Source of the DNA: Alteromonas sp. KUL49
Lineage (GTDB): Bacteria > Pseudomonadota > Gammaproteobacteria > Enterobacterales > Alteromonadaceae
Length of the DNA stretch: 64,000 nucleotides
Assembly (NCBI RefSeq): GCF_006538345.1
Contig: NZ_BJKL01000002.1
Location: 124,001-188,000 of the forward strand
Direction: 5' to 3'
The position numbers and the translations under genes are program-made. Shown piece after piece: positions 17,172-28,005 of the stretch. The first letter of the stretch is position 1. Each line of letters starts with the position of its first letter. The notes under the pieces were generated by a model, which was given only the letters and a program-made list of their open reading frames with translations, made no database searches and was not told the origin of the DNA.

Positions 17172-18677
17172 ATGGCGACAGGTACACTCATTTCTCTAGC
17201 GCTTTATTTTATAGCTATGCTAGGTATCGGCGTATTTGCCTACAGGCAAACAAACACTAACGTTGAAGGCTTCATGTTGGGCGGAAGACAACTGAGTCCA
17301 TCAGTAACAGCATTGTCTGCAGGTGCATCGGACATGAGTGGTTGGATGCTAATGGGGCTTCCCGGTGCGATGTACTTATCAGGTATTTCAGCCGCATGGA
17401 TTGCAATTGGTCTGACCTTGGGTGCATTAGCAAACTATCTTCTGGTTGCACCGCGGCTTAGGGTGTATACAGAAGTCGCAAACAACTCTATTACCCTACC
17501 CGATTACTTTGAAAATCGATTCAACGATAAAAGTCGCTCATTGCGCATCATTGCATCCGTTGTGATTGTTATCTTCTTTACGCTTTATACGTCTTCGGGA
17601 GTTGTCGCCGGAGGTAAACTGTTTGAAACATCTTTCTCACTCAACTACGAGTTAGGATTGTATATCACCGCGGGTGTTGTAGTGAGCTACACCTTAATTG
17701 GCGGCTTCATGGCTGTAAGCATGACTGACTTTGTTCAGGGCTGCATTATGTTTGTGTCGTTGATTCTCGTGCCAGCAGTCGTAGTGAGTGAACTCGGCGG
17801 TTTAGACAATGCTTTTACTGCTATAAATCAAATTAACCCTAACCTTTTACACGGGTTTGTTGATGCGAGTACCGGAGCCTCATTGAGCTTTATTGGCATA
17901 ATTTCACTTATGTCTTGGGGATTGGGATACTTTGGTCAACCTCATATCATTGTGCGCTTTATGGCTATTAGAAAGGTTCAGGATATCCCAACCGCTCGTA
18001 ACATTGGTATGGGGTGGATGGTCATATCACTTATTGGTGCACTTACAACTGGCTTGTTTGGGCTAGCTTATGTTACTGCCCAAGGTGCGACCATAGATCC
18101 CGAGACCATATACCTTCACTTGTCTCAAGTGTTATTCAATCCATTTATTGGTGGATTTTTACTTGCCGCTATTCTCGCGGCAATCATGAGTACGATTTCG
18201 TCTCAATTACTCGTGACATCAAGTTCATTAACGAGCGATTTTTATCAGGCTTTCATCAACAGAAATGCGACAGATAAAGAGCTAGTTATTGCAGGCCGTG
18301 GCAGTGTTGTATTAGTCGCTATCTTAGCGGTGTATTTAGCTCACGATAGAGACAGTTCAATCTTATCTCTAGTCAGTAATGCTTGGGCTGGCTTCGGTGC
18401 AGCATTTGGACCACTGGTGCTGTTTAGTCTGTTTAAGCGCGACATGAGCCGTATCGCCGCATTAGGAGGGATTATTGTTGGTGCCTCTACCGTTTTACTA
18501 TGGATATATTTGCCAATCACCATTAATGGCCAATCACTGAGTGGTTGGATGTACGAAATTGTTCCAGGGTTTGTATTATCGAGTGTCACGATAATACTAC
18601 TCAGCAAGCTAAGTCCACCAGACAGTGAATCTGCCGCCCTTCACGATACCTTTACAGCAGTATTCAACAATAAATAA
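17172..18677 (+). CDS. putP: Sodium/proline symporter PutP
   Basis: This 501-residue member of the sodium:solute symporter family imports proline with sodium. About 13 membrane helices are visible, with PutP-type conserved segments (LSAGASDMSGWMLMGLPGA near residues 46-64; MSTISSQLLVTSSSLTSDFY near 338-357, the sodium-site helix). The length matches E. coli PutP (502). It has its own good ribosome site (AAGGAAA) and is separated from the sigma operon by a terminator. No putA is nearby. Confidence 0.93.
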   Translation: MATGTLISLALYFIAMLGIGVFAYRQTNTNVEGFMLGGRQLSPSVTALSAGASDMSGWMLMGLPGAMYLSGISAAWIAIGLTLGALANYLLVAPRLRVYTEVANNSITLPDYFENRFNDKSRSLRIIASVVIVIFFTLYTSSGVVAGGKLFETSFSLNYELGLYITAGVVVSYTLIGGFMAVSMTDFVQGCIMFVSLILVPAVVVSELGGLDNAFTAINQINPNLLHGFVDASTGASLSFIGIISLMSWGLGYFGQPHIIVRFMAIRKVQDIPTARNIGMGWMVISLIGALTTGLFGLAYVTAQGATIDPETIYLHLSQVLFNPFIGGFLLAAILAAIMSTISSQLLVTSSSLTSDFYQAFINRNATDKELVIAGRGSVVLVAILAVYLAHDRDSSILSLVSNAWAGFGAAFGPLVLFSLFKRDMSRIAALGGIIVGASTVLLWIYLPITINGQSLSGWMYEIVPGFVLSSVTIILLSKLSPPDSESAALHDTFTAVFNNK

Positions 18678-18689
18678 CAAACACTTAAG

Positions 18690-18714
18690 GGAGTCGAACT
18701 GAGATTTCGACTCC
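18690..18714 (+). terminator. Hairpin after putP, weak terminator candidate
   Basis: A perfect 9-bp stem, GGAGTCGAA / TTCGACTCC, lies with a 7-base loop 12 bases after putP. There is no T-run, so it may be a processing or stability element instead of a true intrinsic terminator. Confidence 0.4.
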
Positions 18715-18851
18715 TGACCCACTTGCCTAATCTTTACTGTCTACAATTTAACCTTTTTGCGACAGAGGCTGCTTGATATCTGAGCAAAACGACGTATGCT
18801 TAATGCATCAGCGAAGTTTGCGGTTAACTACCGTCGAATAGGGAACGCAGT

Positions 18852-19904
18852 GTGAAAAGTGGTAGTGATATCAGAATATTAATTGTCGATGATGTGTCTG
18901 AGAACATTCAGGTGGCAATGAATATTCTCAAAGAGGAAAGTTATAGCTTCTCGTTTGCAACAGACGGGCAAGAGGCATTAAACCTGATCAACGCCGAGTC
19001 ATTCGATCTTATCTTACTCGACATTATGATGCCCAAAATTAACGGGTTTGACGTGTGTCGAGCAATAAAATCCACACCCACTACCAAAGAAACTCCTGTT
19101 ATTTTTTTAACGGCTAAAGCCGACGCAGACTCCATCGCAGAAGGATTTGAAGTTGGCGGCGTCGATTATATTGTTAAGCCGTTTCACGCCAATGAATTGC
19201 TGTCTCGAGTACGAACCCATGTTGAGCTGGCGCTCTCTCGTCAAGCGCTCAAGCAACGGGCAGAAACCATTGAGAAAAAAGCCCGACTCCAAGCGATTCG
19301 TCTAGCCAACGAGGTCGAAAATGCACAGATCGAAATGATTTATGTGCTTCTCGAGATAATGGAATCTACGTCTGACGAGACGGGTCAACATATCAGAAGA
19401 GTTGCCGAAACGAGTCGTCTATTGGCCAGTTATGTTCCCTCGCTTTCAGAGGAAGACGTTAATACCATATTCTTAGCCTCCCCCATGCATGACATCGGTA
19501 AAATCACCATTTCAAAGGACATCTTGCACAAACCTGGCAAACTGTCTCCTGCTGAAATGAGTGAAATGCGACAGCATGCTCACCGGGGTTTCGAAATGTT
19601 GAACCATTCAAAACGAAGACTGACGACAGCAGCGTCGATTATAGCCCGCGAGCATCATGAAAAATGGGACGGTAGCGGCTATCCGAGAGGCTTGAAAGGT
19701 GAAGAAATTCATATATTTGGCAGAATTGTTGCCCTAGCTGATGTCTTTGACGCACTCACACACAAACGCCAGTACAAGGAAGCGTGGCCCGTTGACGACG
19801 CTGTAGATTACATCAAAGCGCACAGCGGAACTCATTTTGACCCTACACTCGTAGGTATATTTATCGATCATTTACCGGAATTTCTCAAAATATTAAATCC
19901 TTAG
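18852..19904 (+). CDS. Response regulator with HD-GYP phosphodiesterase domain
   Basis: This 350-residue protein has a GTG start with GGGAA upstream. The receiver domain (about 1-125) has phospho-acceptor Asp57 in LILLDIMMP and the acidic pair at the start. A short coiled segment follows, then HD-GYP (about 155-345) with HDIGK, HHEKWDGSGYP and the expected metal-binding histidines. It predicts phosphorylation-controlled hydrolysis of cyclic-di-GMP. It is followed one base later by a large hybrid sensor kinase, its likely partner. Confidence 0.93.
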   Translation: MKSGSDIRILIVDDVSENIQVAMNILKEESYSFSFATDGQEALNLINAESFDLILLDIMMPKINGFDVCRAIKSTPTTKETPVIFLTAKADADSIAEGFEVGGVDYIVKPFHANELLSRVRTHVELALSRQALKQRAETIEKKARLQAIRLANEVENAQIEMIYVLLEIMESTSDETGQHIRRVAETSRLLASYVPSLSEEDVNTIFLASPMHDIGKITISKDILHKPGKLSPAEMSEMRQHAHRGFEMLNHSKRRLTTAASIIAREHHEKWDGSGYPRGLKGEEIHIFGRIVALADVFDALTHKRQYKEAWPVDDAVDYIKAHSGTHFDPTLVGIFIDHLPEFLKILNP

Positions 19905-19905
19905 C

Positions 19906-22900
19906 ATGAATATCAGGCTTTTTTTAACGCTGCTGGTATGTTATTTGTTGTCGAGTTCCCTGAATGCAACTCCTCTCATTGAGTTGACCAAGGAGGAACA
20001 GGAATGGTTAGCGTCTCATACAAAAATTCGCGTAGGAGGGAGTCTTGACTGGACGCCCTTCAACTTTGTGGATGAACAAGGACAATACAGTGGTATAGCC
20101 AATGACTATTTAAGCCTAGTGTCAAAATATACTGGTTTAGAGTATGAGGTTATTACCGATACTTGGGACAATAATTTACAACGTATTCAACAAGGTAGAC
20201 TCGATGTTCTACCTGCGGTGTATATCACCGACGAGCGAAAAACTTATCTACACTTCTCTCCCCCTTACTTCGAGGCGCTCGACTACTTTTTTATTCATCA
20301 AGACGTTAGCGCCAACACTTTTGAAGATCTAGATGGTAAGCGCCTAGCAATGCCCAAAGGGTATGCCCATCGAGAAATTATCGAAGCTCACTTTCCAGAT
20401 ATCATTTTGGTAGACGCTGAAACCTTTGGTGACGCGATTGATATGGTACTTGAGCGAGAAGCCGACATTTTATTTGATACCTATGGTGCGCTTATCTACA
20501 CACTGGAAATTGAGGGTATCAGTACCATAAAGCCGTTTAAGTCTACCCGGCATCTGGGCAAAAACCCCATTCATTTTGCAACGTCCAAAGCTCATCCTCT
20601 ACTTGCAAGTATTATTAAAAAGGGGCTCGATGCCATCAGCGAAGCCGAGCGACGAGCCATCTACAACAAGTGGTTTCAAACCTCGGGGACTTCTGCACCT
20701 AAAACTAATAGCGAGCAAGGTAATTTACTTGCGTTGACTGACGACGAAAAAGCATGGCTAAAACAACACCCAGTAATTAATGTGGCGGGTGACTATGCAT
20801 GGGCTCCCTTTGAGTTTAGAAATGAGCAAGGTCTTCATGATGGACTGGGGCACGATCTTCTCGAGAGAATATCCCTATTAACTGGTGCCAAATTTCACTT
20901 TACGACTGACGTATGGGAAAAGTCACTGCAAGAGGTCAAAGACAAAGAAAAGGATCTTCTCGTAGCCGCTTTTAAAACAGAAGACAGAGAAGAATACTTA
21001 CTCTTCACTAACCCGTACGTAAGTGCACTAAATTACTTCTTTATCCGATCAGATATCGACGCTGATACGATTGAGGATCTATCCGGTAAAACACTAGCAA
21101 TCATTATAAATAGTGCCCGAGAAGAAGAAATAGGCGCTCTAATCCCTAACATCAATACTGTTTATGTTGAGTCACCCGAACAAGCCATTGCTTATGTTTC
21201 TGAAGGTAGAGCTGATTTCCTCTATGACTCTCATGCGGTCATAAACTATCTATTAACGCAAAACAACGTTACCAATGTTGAAGCGTTCAAAACCATTCCA
21301 AACTCACCAGTCAACAATCTCCATATTGCGGTCAGAGACGACTACGAGCCTTTGGTGGGTATTCTCAACAAGGCTTTAGTCCACTTAGAAAATACCGATA
21401 TGCAAAGTATCATGGACAGGTGGCTCATAAATAAGCGTGACGGACAAAGCTCGCAGAGTATTACCTTGTCCGAAGCAGAAAAAGAATGGCTTAACCGAAA
21501 TACCTCATTCACTATTGTAGGCGACCCATTATGGATGCCTTTCGAGGGCTTGGATGAAAACAATAACCATGTGGGTATTATTCAGGATTATCTGGATATT
21601 TTTTCGGAAGCATTAAACGTAGAATTTTCCTATATACCAACCGACAGTTGGCAAGAAAGTGAACGACAAGTTATCGGTGGAAATGTGGACATGGTCGCGG
21701 CCTTCCCCGATTACAAACCCTTTGGTAAGTTAGTCTTCACTGACAGTTATATCAATACACCTATTGTGTTTGTTACGCAGAATGAAAACAAATACATCGA
21801 GAATATTAGCCAAGTATTAAGTAAACGCATTACGCTACTGAGCGACTATCCAAGTACCAAAAACTTAACGCTTCAGTATCCCAACAAGCACTTTTATTTC
21901 GTTGATACACCGGAGCAAGGCTTAGATGATTTATCGTCGGGCAAAACGGATATATTCATAGGTTCTTTGGCACAAGTTAACTATCATATTGCAGAGAACG
22001 GTTACTCTGGCCTACGAGTGGTTGGAAAGACAGATTACAACCTTGCGATTAGCTTCGCTGTGCAGCCTGAACACGCACCTTTGATCCCTCTGTTAAATCG
22101 CGTTTTAGACAACATTCCCACAGCGACAAAACAAGACATACTCGACCATTGGGGCAACTCAGAACCGATCGTAAAAACAGATTACAAACTTATCTTTTTC
22201 ATCACATTAATCGCCATATTAATCATCTCTTTTGTTTTTATTTGGAATCGAAGATTACAACTTGAAATAGCACTGAGAAGCGAAACAGAACAGTCACTCA
22301 TCCAAAGCGAGAAAAACCTCTCTGTGGTGATAAACAACATACCTGTGATTGTTTACGTTGTTGATTTGAAAACCAACAAACTATTGATGGCTAACCACAA
22401 TGCCATCAGCACACTCAAGCTAAACGAGAATGAAATAACTTCGCTGGATGCATCATTGATTTACTCAGGTACACAAATAGACATCAATGAGCAGCAACTT
22501 GAAATATCCACACTCGCTGGCGAAAAGATAGACGGACTCTTGTCGATAATTCCAATTAGGTTTCACGGAGAAACTGCGCTTCTACACATTGCGGTAAACC
22601 TCAACGAAAGAATCGCCATGGAGCGGGCACTAGAGGAAGCGAAGAACAATGCAGTAAGTGCCAACAAAGCTAAATCTGAATTTCTCGCTAATATGAGCCA
22701 CGAAATTCGCACACCGATGAATGCAATCATTGGTTTCACTGAACTGTTACACGAGCAAGTCAAAGACAACAAACTTCGTTCGTTTGTCAAAACCATCAAG
22801 TCAGCTGGCAACTCGCTGCTTATGCTGATTAACGATATTCTCGACCTTTCCAAAATAGAGGCGGGTAAGCTATCGATTAACAAAGAAGTATGCAACCCGC

Positions 22901-24078
22901 ACAACATCTTTGAGGATATCAGTAACATTTTTACCATGAACGTCCGCAGTAAAGGGCTAGACTTTTTGCTTCAAGTTGATGAAAAGATACCTCATGCCCT
23001 TCTACTCGATTCAACGCGGATACGGCAAATTTTATTTAATCTAGTAGGCAATGCGGTAAAATTTACGGATGAGGGTATTGTTACCCTACAAGCCACTGCA
23101 CTCAATGAAGACGAAATACACAGTAAAGTCGATTTACGTATTGACGTAAAAGACACTGGTATCGGTATTGACGAGGACAAAGTTACCCAGATATTCGACA
23201 GTTTTCAGCAGCAAGAAGGTCAAAGTGTACGCAAGTATGGCGGTACTGGACTCGGACTAACTATAAGTAAGCGCCTGACAGAACTTATGGACGGCACAAT
23301 TTCGGTGTCGAGTGAGCTTGGTAAAGGTTCATGCTTTTCTGTGTATTTGCACGGCGTCGATATAGCGTCCATCGAGGAGCCTCGCTCGAACTCTGGCAAC
23401 GAACCAACAACAGCAAAATCCACAACGTTTACGCCGGGGTCGGTGCTGATTGTTGATGATGTTGCAGACAACCGAGACTTGCTGGTAGAGATATTTAATG
23501 GATTAAATTTCGAGTGTAAACAGGCGAGCAACGGTTTGGAAGCCGTAGCACAAACGCAGGATCACCAGTTCGATATCATTATCATGGACATTCGTATGCC
23601 AGAGATGGATGGCTATCAAGCGGCGAACATCATCAAATCGAGTAGCCCAAATATCCCCATTGTTGCGCTTACCGCATCAGTGATGCGAGATGACTATGAA
23701 CGCCAAAGACGGGAAAACTTTTCCGGTTACCTGAGAAAGCCAATTTTACAGCAAGAACTCATCGAAGAATTGAAGAAACATCTTCCCTATAAAGAGGAAG
23801 ATATACTCGAAGAGGATAACGAGGCATTTACAGACGTCACGGCTCCTTTCAGAAAAATCCTCATCGATGAGTACTTACCACTATGTGAGGCGCTGAAACA
23901 AAGCAACAACCTTGGAGCAATCACAACATTTGCCAACGACCTGATTCTCAAAGCTGACGAGTACGGCATCGAGAGCGTTAGAACCTTCGCACAAGAGCTT
24001 GTCAGTGCCACAGAGATATTTGACATTGTATCTATAAAGAAAGCCCTTTCCGAGTTTTCGTCGTTATGTAAAAGCTAG
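19906..24078 (+). CDS. BvgS-like hybrid sensor histidine kinase with three periplasmic binding domains
   Basis: This 1,390-residue protein has a signal peptide (about 1-21) and three tandem family-3 solute-binding domains (about 39-255, 286-505, 532-750). Each opens with a TPF/APF/MPF-type block. A membrane helix (about 761-784), a PAS-like segment (about 805-905) and HisKA with the acceptor His in NMSHEIRTPMN (about residue 931) follow. The ATPase domain has DTGIGI and YGGTGLGL, and the receiver (about 1178-1300) has Asp in MDIRMPEMDG. The C-terminal 80 residues are helical but lack a histidine-phosphotransfer motif. BvgS and EvgS usually have two such domains, so three is notable. Ligand unknown. 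Confidence 0.92.
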   Translation: MNIRLFLTLLVCYLLSSSLNATPLIELTKEEQEWLASHTKIRVGGSLDWTPFNFVDEQGQYSGIANDYLSLVSKYTGLEYEVITDTWDNNLQRIQQGRLDVLPAVYITDERKTYLHFSPPYFEALDYFFIHQDVSANTFEDLDGKRLAMPKGYAHREIIEAHFPDIILVDAETFGDAIDMVLEREADILFDTYGALIYTLEIEGISTIKPFKSTRHLGKNPIHFATSKAHPLLASIIKKGLDAISEAERRAIYNKWFQTSGTSAPKTNSEQGNLLALTDDEKAWLKQHPVINVAGDYAWAPFEFRNEQGLHDGLGHDLLERISLLTGAKFHFTTDVWEKSLQEVKDKEKDLLVAAFKTEDREEYLLFTNPYVSALNYFFIRSDIDADTIEDLSGKTLAIIINSAREEEIGALIPNINTVYVESPEQAIAYVSEGRADFLYDSHAVINYLLTQNNVTNVEAFKTIPNSPVNNLHIAVRDDYEPLVGILNKALVHLENTDMQSIMDRWLINKRDGQSSQSITLSEAEKEWLNRNTSFTIVGDPLWMPFEGLDENNNHVGIIQDYLDIFSEALNVEFSYIPTDSWQESERQVIGGNVDMVAAFPDYKPFGKLVFTDSYINTPIVFVTQNENKYIENISQVLSKRITLLSDYPSTKNLTLQYPNKHFYFVDTPEQGLDDLSSGKTDIFIGSLAQVNYHIAENGYSGLRVVGKTDYNLAISFAVQPEHAPLIPLLNRVLDNIPTATKQDILDHWGNSEPIVKTDYKLIFFITLIAILIISFVFIWNRRLQLEIALRSETEQSLIQSEKNLSVVINNIPVIVYVVDLKTNKLLMANHNAISTLKLNENEITSLDASLIYSGTQIDINEQQLEISTLAGEKIDGLLSIIPIRFHGETALLHIAVNLNERIAMERALEEAKNNAVSANKAKSEFLANMSHEIRTPMNAIIGFTELLHEQVKDNKLRSFVKTIKSAGNSLLMLINDILDLSKIEAGKLSINKEVCNPHNIFEDISNIFTMNVRSKGLDFLLQVDEKIPHALLLDSTRIRQILFNLVGNAVKFTDEGIVTLQATALNEDEIHSKVDLRIDVKDTGIGIDEDKVTQIFDSFQQQEGQSVRKYGGTGLGLTISKRLTELMDGTISVSSELGKGSCFSVYLHGVDIASIEEPRSNSGNEPTTAKSTTFTPGSVLIVDDVADNRDLLVEIFNGLNFECKQASNGLEAVAQTQDHQFDIIIMDIRMPEMDGYQAANIIKSSSPNIPIVALTASVMRDDYERQRRENFSGYLRKPILQQELIEELKKHLPYKEEDILEEDNEAFTDVTAPFRKILIDEYLPLCEALKQSNNLGAITTFANDLILKADEYGIESVRTFAQELVSATEIFDIVSIKKALSEFSSLCKS

Positions 24079-24232
24079 TATTTACCACGCTTGCTGCCAA
24101 TATTTTCAGCCCTTATGCTTCAAAAGCATTACATTTATATTTCTTGGAATAAGACAGCTATTTTAAATAGCAAAATCGCATACTACATTTGTGAGTAAGT
24201 GTGCTATTGTTCTATGCACAAAAATAATTCGC

Positions 24233-24254
24233 ATATAACTTTTTTTTATATAAC
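24233..24254 (+). promoter_or_regulatory. ATATAAC direct repeat before the cys operon
   Basis: Two copies of ATATAAC, at 24233-24239 and 24248-24254 and separated by a T-run, lie 20-40 bases before cysD. A-T-rich direct repeats in front of sulfate-assimilation genes suggest a CysB site, but I cannot match a firm consensus. Confidence 0.25.
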
Positions 24255-24272
24255 ATACATTCGGACTCGACA

Positions 24273-25187
24273 ATGACTGCAAGTATCCCGTCTATTACGC
24301 ATTTGAAACAACTCGAAGCCGAGAGTATCCAGATCTTCCGAGAAGTGGCCGCGGAATTTGAAAACCCGGTAATGCTTTACTCTGTTGGAAAGGACTCTTC
24401 GGTATTACTTCACCTTGCTCGCAAGGCGTTTGCTCCTGGTAAAATTCCTTTTCCGTTACTTCACGTGGACACCACGTGGAAATTTGGTGAAATGATCAAA
24501 TTCCGCGACGAGCAAGCCAAAAAGCACGGCTTTGATTTGCTTGTTCATATTAATCAAGAAGGCGTTGAAGCGGGCGTAGGTCCTTTCTCTCATGGTAGTG
24601 CTAAGCACACAGACATCATGAAAACGTCTGCGCTTAAGCAAGCACTAAACAAATACAAATTTGACGCCGCTTTTGGTGGTGCTCGTCGCGATGAAGAGAA
24701 ATCTCGTGCGAAAGAACGTGTTTACTCATTCCGCGATGACAACCATCGTTGGGATCCAAAAAATCAACGTCCTGAGCTTTGGAATATCTACAACTCACAA
24801 ATTAACAAAGGTGAGAGCATTCGTGTATTTCCAATGTCTAACTGGACTGAGCTTGATATCTGGCAATATATCTACCTAGAAAACATTGAAATTCCGTCGC
24901 TATACCTTTCTAAGCCTCGCCCTGTAGTTGAGCGTGACGGTATTCTTATCATGGTTGATGATGAGCGTATGCCGCTTGAGGAAGGCGAAGAGCCAGAAAT
25001 GCGTTCAGTGCGCTTCCGTACTTTGGGTTGTTACCCACTCACGGGTGCCGTTGAATCAACAGCAGCGACACTGCCTGAAGTTATTCAAGAAATGCTTCTT
25101 ACCAAAACATCGGAGCGTCAAGGCCGTGTGATCGACCACGACAGCGCTGGTTCAATGGAGAAGAAGAAAATGGAAGGATACTTCTAA
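24273..25187 (+). CDS. cysD: Sulfate adenylyltransferase subunit 2
   Basis: This 304-residue CysD (ATP sulfurylase small, catalytic subunit) forms adenylylsulfate from sulfate and ATP together with CysN. It has the PP-loop signature [12 protein letters not shown] (about residues 38-49) and the [12 protein letters not shown] block. Length is normal (E. coli 302). It is the first gene of a five-gene operon. Its stop overlaps the cysC start by one base. Confidence 0.97.
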   Translation: MTASIPSITHLKQLEAESIQIFREVAAEFENPVMLYSVGKDSSVLLHLARKAFAPGKIPFPLLHVDTTWKFGEMIKFRDEQAKKHGFDLLVHINQEGVEAGVGPFSHGSAKHTDIMKTSALKQALNKYKFDAAFGGARRDEEKSRAKERVYSFRDDNHRWDPKNQRPELWNIYNSQINKGESIRVFPMSNWTELDIWQYIYLENIEIPSLYLSKPRPVVERDGILIMVDDERMPLEEGEEPEMRSVRFRTLGCYPLTGAVESTAATLPEVIQEMLLTKTSERQGRVIDHDSAGSMEKKKMEGYF

Positions 25188-25783
25188 TGGCAACCGATAA
25201 TGTTGTTTGGCATAAGCATGAGGTAAACAAAGCGACTCGTGCCGAGCAACTCAACCAGTCACCACGGGTATTGTGGCTCACTGGATTGAGCGGTTCAGGG
25301 AAGTCAACCCTAGCCAATTTGCTTGAAAAAAAGCTTCATGAACAAGGTAAACATACTTACCTATTAGACGGTGATAATGTTCGTCATGGTTTGTGTGGAG
25401 ACTTGGGTTTTAGCGACACTGACAGGGTTGAAAATATTCGCCGCATCAGTGAAGTCGCTAAGCTCTTTGTAGATTCTGGCTGTATAGCGATTACCGCGTT
25501 TATCTCGCCCTTTAAAGCAGATCGAGACTACTGTAGAAATCTGCTCGAAGAAGGCGAATTCATTGAGGTATTTGTTGATACCCCATTAGAGGTATGCGAG
25601 CAAAGAGATCCAAAGGGCTTATATAAAAAAGCGCGTAGCGGTGAAATCAAAGACTTTACTGGCATAGATTCTGCCTATGAAGCACCGGAACAACCTGAAA
25701 TTCACCTGATTTATCAGGAAGAGCCGGCGGAGCAAACTGCCGAGCGTTTGTTTGAGCTGATGAAAGAAAAAGGACTTGTGTAA
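25187..25783 (+). CDS. cysC: Adenylylsulfate kinase
   Basis: This 198-residue kinase phosphorylates adenylylsulfate to PAPS. It has Walker [12 protein letters not shown] (about 32-42), the DGDNVRHGL substrate loop and the lid region [21 protein letters not shown]. It is a stand-alone enzyme, not fused to CysN. One-base overlaps on both sides (TAATG with cysD and with cysQ) indicate coupled translation. Confidence 0.97.
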   Translation: MATDNVVWHKHEVNKATRAEQLNQSPRVLWLTGLSGSGKSTLANLLEKKLHEQGKHTYLLDGDNVRHGLCGDLGFSDTDRVENIRRISEVAKLFVDSGCIAITAFISPFKADRDYCRNLLEEGEFIEVFVDTPLEVCEQRDPKGLYKKARSGEIKDFTGIDSAYEAPEQPEIHLIYQEEPAEQTAERLFELMKEKGLV

Positions 25784-26571
25784 TGGCATTAGCAAATACA
25801 CTCGCAGAATCAATCCTGCGCATAGCTAAAGAAGCTGGCGATAAAATCATGGTGATTTACGAAAAAGACTTCGCCATATACGAAAAACAAGATACTAGCC
25901 CTTTAACAGAAGCAGATCTTGCTGCTCATCACGTTATTGTAGATGGTCTAAAGGCTATATCTGAACTTCCTATTTTGTCAGAAGAATCTGCTGATATCCC
26001 ATGGGAAGAGCGTCAAACATGGACTTCATACTGGCTAGTAGACCCGTTAGATGGCACTAAAGAATTCATCAAGAAAAATGGTGAATTCACTGTCAATATT
26101 GCACTTATAGAAAATGGACGCCCTGTCATGGGTGTCGTATACGCTCCGGCACTTAACAAGTCGTACGTTGGCGTTGAAAACGAAGGTGCATGGACCGAAG
26201 TAGACGGTGAATTCACACCAATTACTGCTCGTAAACATGATGGTAGTGAAGTGTGGAAAGTGGTTGGTAGCCGCTCTCACCAGAGCCCTGAAATCAAAAA
26301 CTTGTTAGAACAGCTAGGTGGCGAATCAGAACTCGTTGCCATGGGAAGTTCTCTTAAGCTTTGTCTAGTGGCAGAAGGTGAAGCTCACCTATACCCACGC
26401 TTAGGTCCAACTTCTGAATGGGATACTGGTGCGGCCCATGCCGTAGCACTCGCCGCAGGTGCAGACGTCACCGTACTCGATGCAGCTAACCCTTTAAATG
26501 ATAACGCTGAGGCTCTTACCTATAACCAGAAAGAGTCAGTGTTGAACCCCTTTTTCCTTGTGAGCGCATAA
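25783..26571 (+). CDS. cysQ: 3'(2'),5'-bisphosphate nucleotidase CysQ
   Basis: This 262-residue inositol-monophosphatase-fold enzyme removes the 3'-phosphate from PAP, the by-product of PAPS reduction. Metal-binding motifs are EES (about residue 67), DPLDGTKEF (about 87-95) and the C-terminal [11 protein letters not shown]. It sits between cysC and cysN. This couples PAP disposal directly to sulfate activation, though cysQ is often unlinked in enterobacteria. Confidence 0.95.
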   Translation: MALANTLAESILRIAKEAGDKIMVIYEKDFAIYEKQDTSPLTEADLAAHHVIVDGLKAISELPILSEESADIPWEERQTWTSYWLVDPLDGTKEFIKKNGEFTVNIALIENGRPVMGVVYAPALNKSYVGVENEGAWTEVDGEFTPITARKHDGSEVWKVVGSRSHQSPEIKNLLEQLGGESELVAMGSSLKLCLVAEGEAHLYPRLGPTSEWDTGAAHAVALAAGADVTVLDAANPLNDNAEALTYNQKESVLNPFFLVSA

Positions 26572-26572
26572 C

Positions 26573-27988
26573 ATGAACAACGAAAACGAATTATTGAAAC
26601 AGGACATTCTGTCTTACCTAGAGCAACACGAACAAAAAGACATGTTGCGCTTCTTAACTTGTGGCTCTGTAGATGACGGTAAAAGTACACTTATCGGTCG
26701 TTTGCTTCATGATTCAAAAATGATTTATGAAGATCAACTTGCAGCTATTACCAAAGATAGTAAGAAAGTGGGTACTACCGGTGAGAAAGTCGACCTTGCA
26801 TTATTGGTTGACGGCCTTCAATCAGAGCGTGAACAAGGTATCACCATTGACGTAGCTTACCGCTATTTCTCAACCGAAAAGCGTAAGTTCATAATCGCAG
26901 ATACTCCAGGACACGAACAGTACACCCGTAACATGGTAACTGGTGCCTCTACGTGTGATTTAGCAATCATCCTAGTTGACGCTCGTGGCGGTGTTAAAGT
27001 ACAAACAAAACGTCACTCGTTCCTAGTATCGCTGCTTGGTATCAAGCACGTTATCGTTGCTATCAACAAAATGGACTTAATGGACTACTCTGAAGAGGTT
27101 TATAACCAAATCAAAGAAGACTATATTAAGTTCTCTGAACAGTTAGATATTCCAGACATCCACTTCGTACCACTTTCAGCCCTTGAAGGTGATAACGTTG
27201 TGTCTAAAAGTGAAAAAACGCCTTGGTATGACGGTGAACCACTAATGAAAATGTTGGAAAACATTGAAATTGGTGACGACGACAACTTAGACGATTTCCG
27301 TTTCCCTGTTCAGTATGTTAACCGCCCTAACTTAGATTTCCGTGGTTTTGCAGGTACCGTAGTGTCTGGTCAAATTGCCCCAGGTGATGAAATTACCGCA
27401 CTTCCTTCTGGTAAAAAGTCTAAGGTTAAGCAAGTAGTCACCTTTGAAGGCGACCAAGAGCGTGCTCACGTTCCACAAGCTGTTACCCTTACGCTTGAAG
27501 ACGAAATCGACATTTCTCGTGGCGACATGATTGTTAAATCTGATAACTTGCCGCTTACAGCAACACAGTTCAAGACTCACTTAGTATGGATGTCAGAAGA
27601 ACCTCTGATGCCAAACAAGCAGTACTTGTTTAAGTTTGCGACTAAGTCAACGCCGGGTGTTGTTGCCAGCATTGATAACCAAATCGATGTGAATACGCTG
27701 GAAGAAACCGATGCAATGCATTTGAACCTTAACGAGATTGGCGTTGTTGACGTGAAGTTTACACAACCTGTAAGCTGTGACCCATACAAACGCAATCGCC
27801 CTACAGGCTCTTTCATTGTAATCGACCGCTTAACTAACGGTACCGTTGGTGCAGGCATGATCATTGACGCTCTAGCGCAAGATAGCCAGCATGCAGCGCC
27901 TGAGTTCTCAGCGTTCGAACTAGAGTTCAACGAACTTGTTCGTAAACACTTCCCACATTGGAACGCTGTAGATATCAGTAAACTGTAG
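26573..27988 (+). CDS. cysN: Sulfate adenylyltransferase subunit 1 (GTPase)
   Basis: This 471-residue EF-Tu-like GTPase drives the CysD reaction by GTP hydrolysis. GTP-binding motifs are GSVDDGKST (about residues 31-39), DTPGHEQY and NKMD. Two beta-barrel domains follow. No C-terminal APS-kinase fusion is present, which fits the separate cysC. It starts one base after the cysQ stop. Confidence 0.97.
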   Translation: MNNENELLKQDILSYLEQHEQKDMLRFLTCGSVDDGKSTLIGRLLHDSKMIYEDQLAAITKDSKKVGTTGEKVDLALLVDGLQSEREQGITIDVAYRYFSTEKRKFIIADTPGHEQYTRNMVTGASTCDLAIILVDARGGVKVQTKRHSFLVSLLGIKHVIVAINKMDLMDYSEEVYNQIKEDYIKFSEQLDIPDIHFVPLSALEGDNVVSKSEKTPWYDGEPLMKMLENIEIGDDDNLDDFRFPVQYVNRPNLDFRGFAGTVVSGQIAPGDEITALPSGKKSKVKQVVTFEGDQERAHVPQAVTLTLEDEIDISRGDMIVKSDNLPLTATQFKTHLVWMSEEPLMPNKQYLFKFATKSTPGVVASIDNQIDVNTLEETDAMHLNLNEIGVVDVKFTQPVSCDPYKRNRPTGSFIVIDRLTNGTVGAGMIIDALAQDSQHAAPEFSAFELEFNELVRKHFPHWNAVDISKL

Positions 27989-28005
27989 TAAAAACTGGAC
28001 AATAA

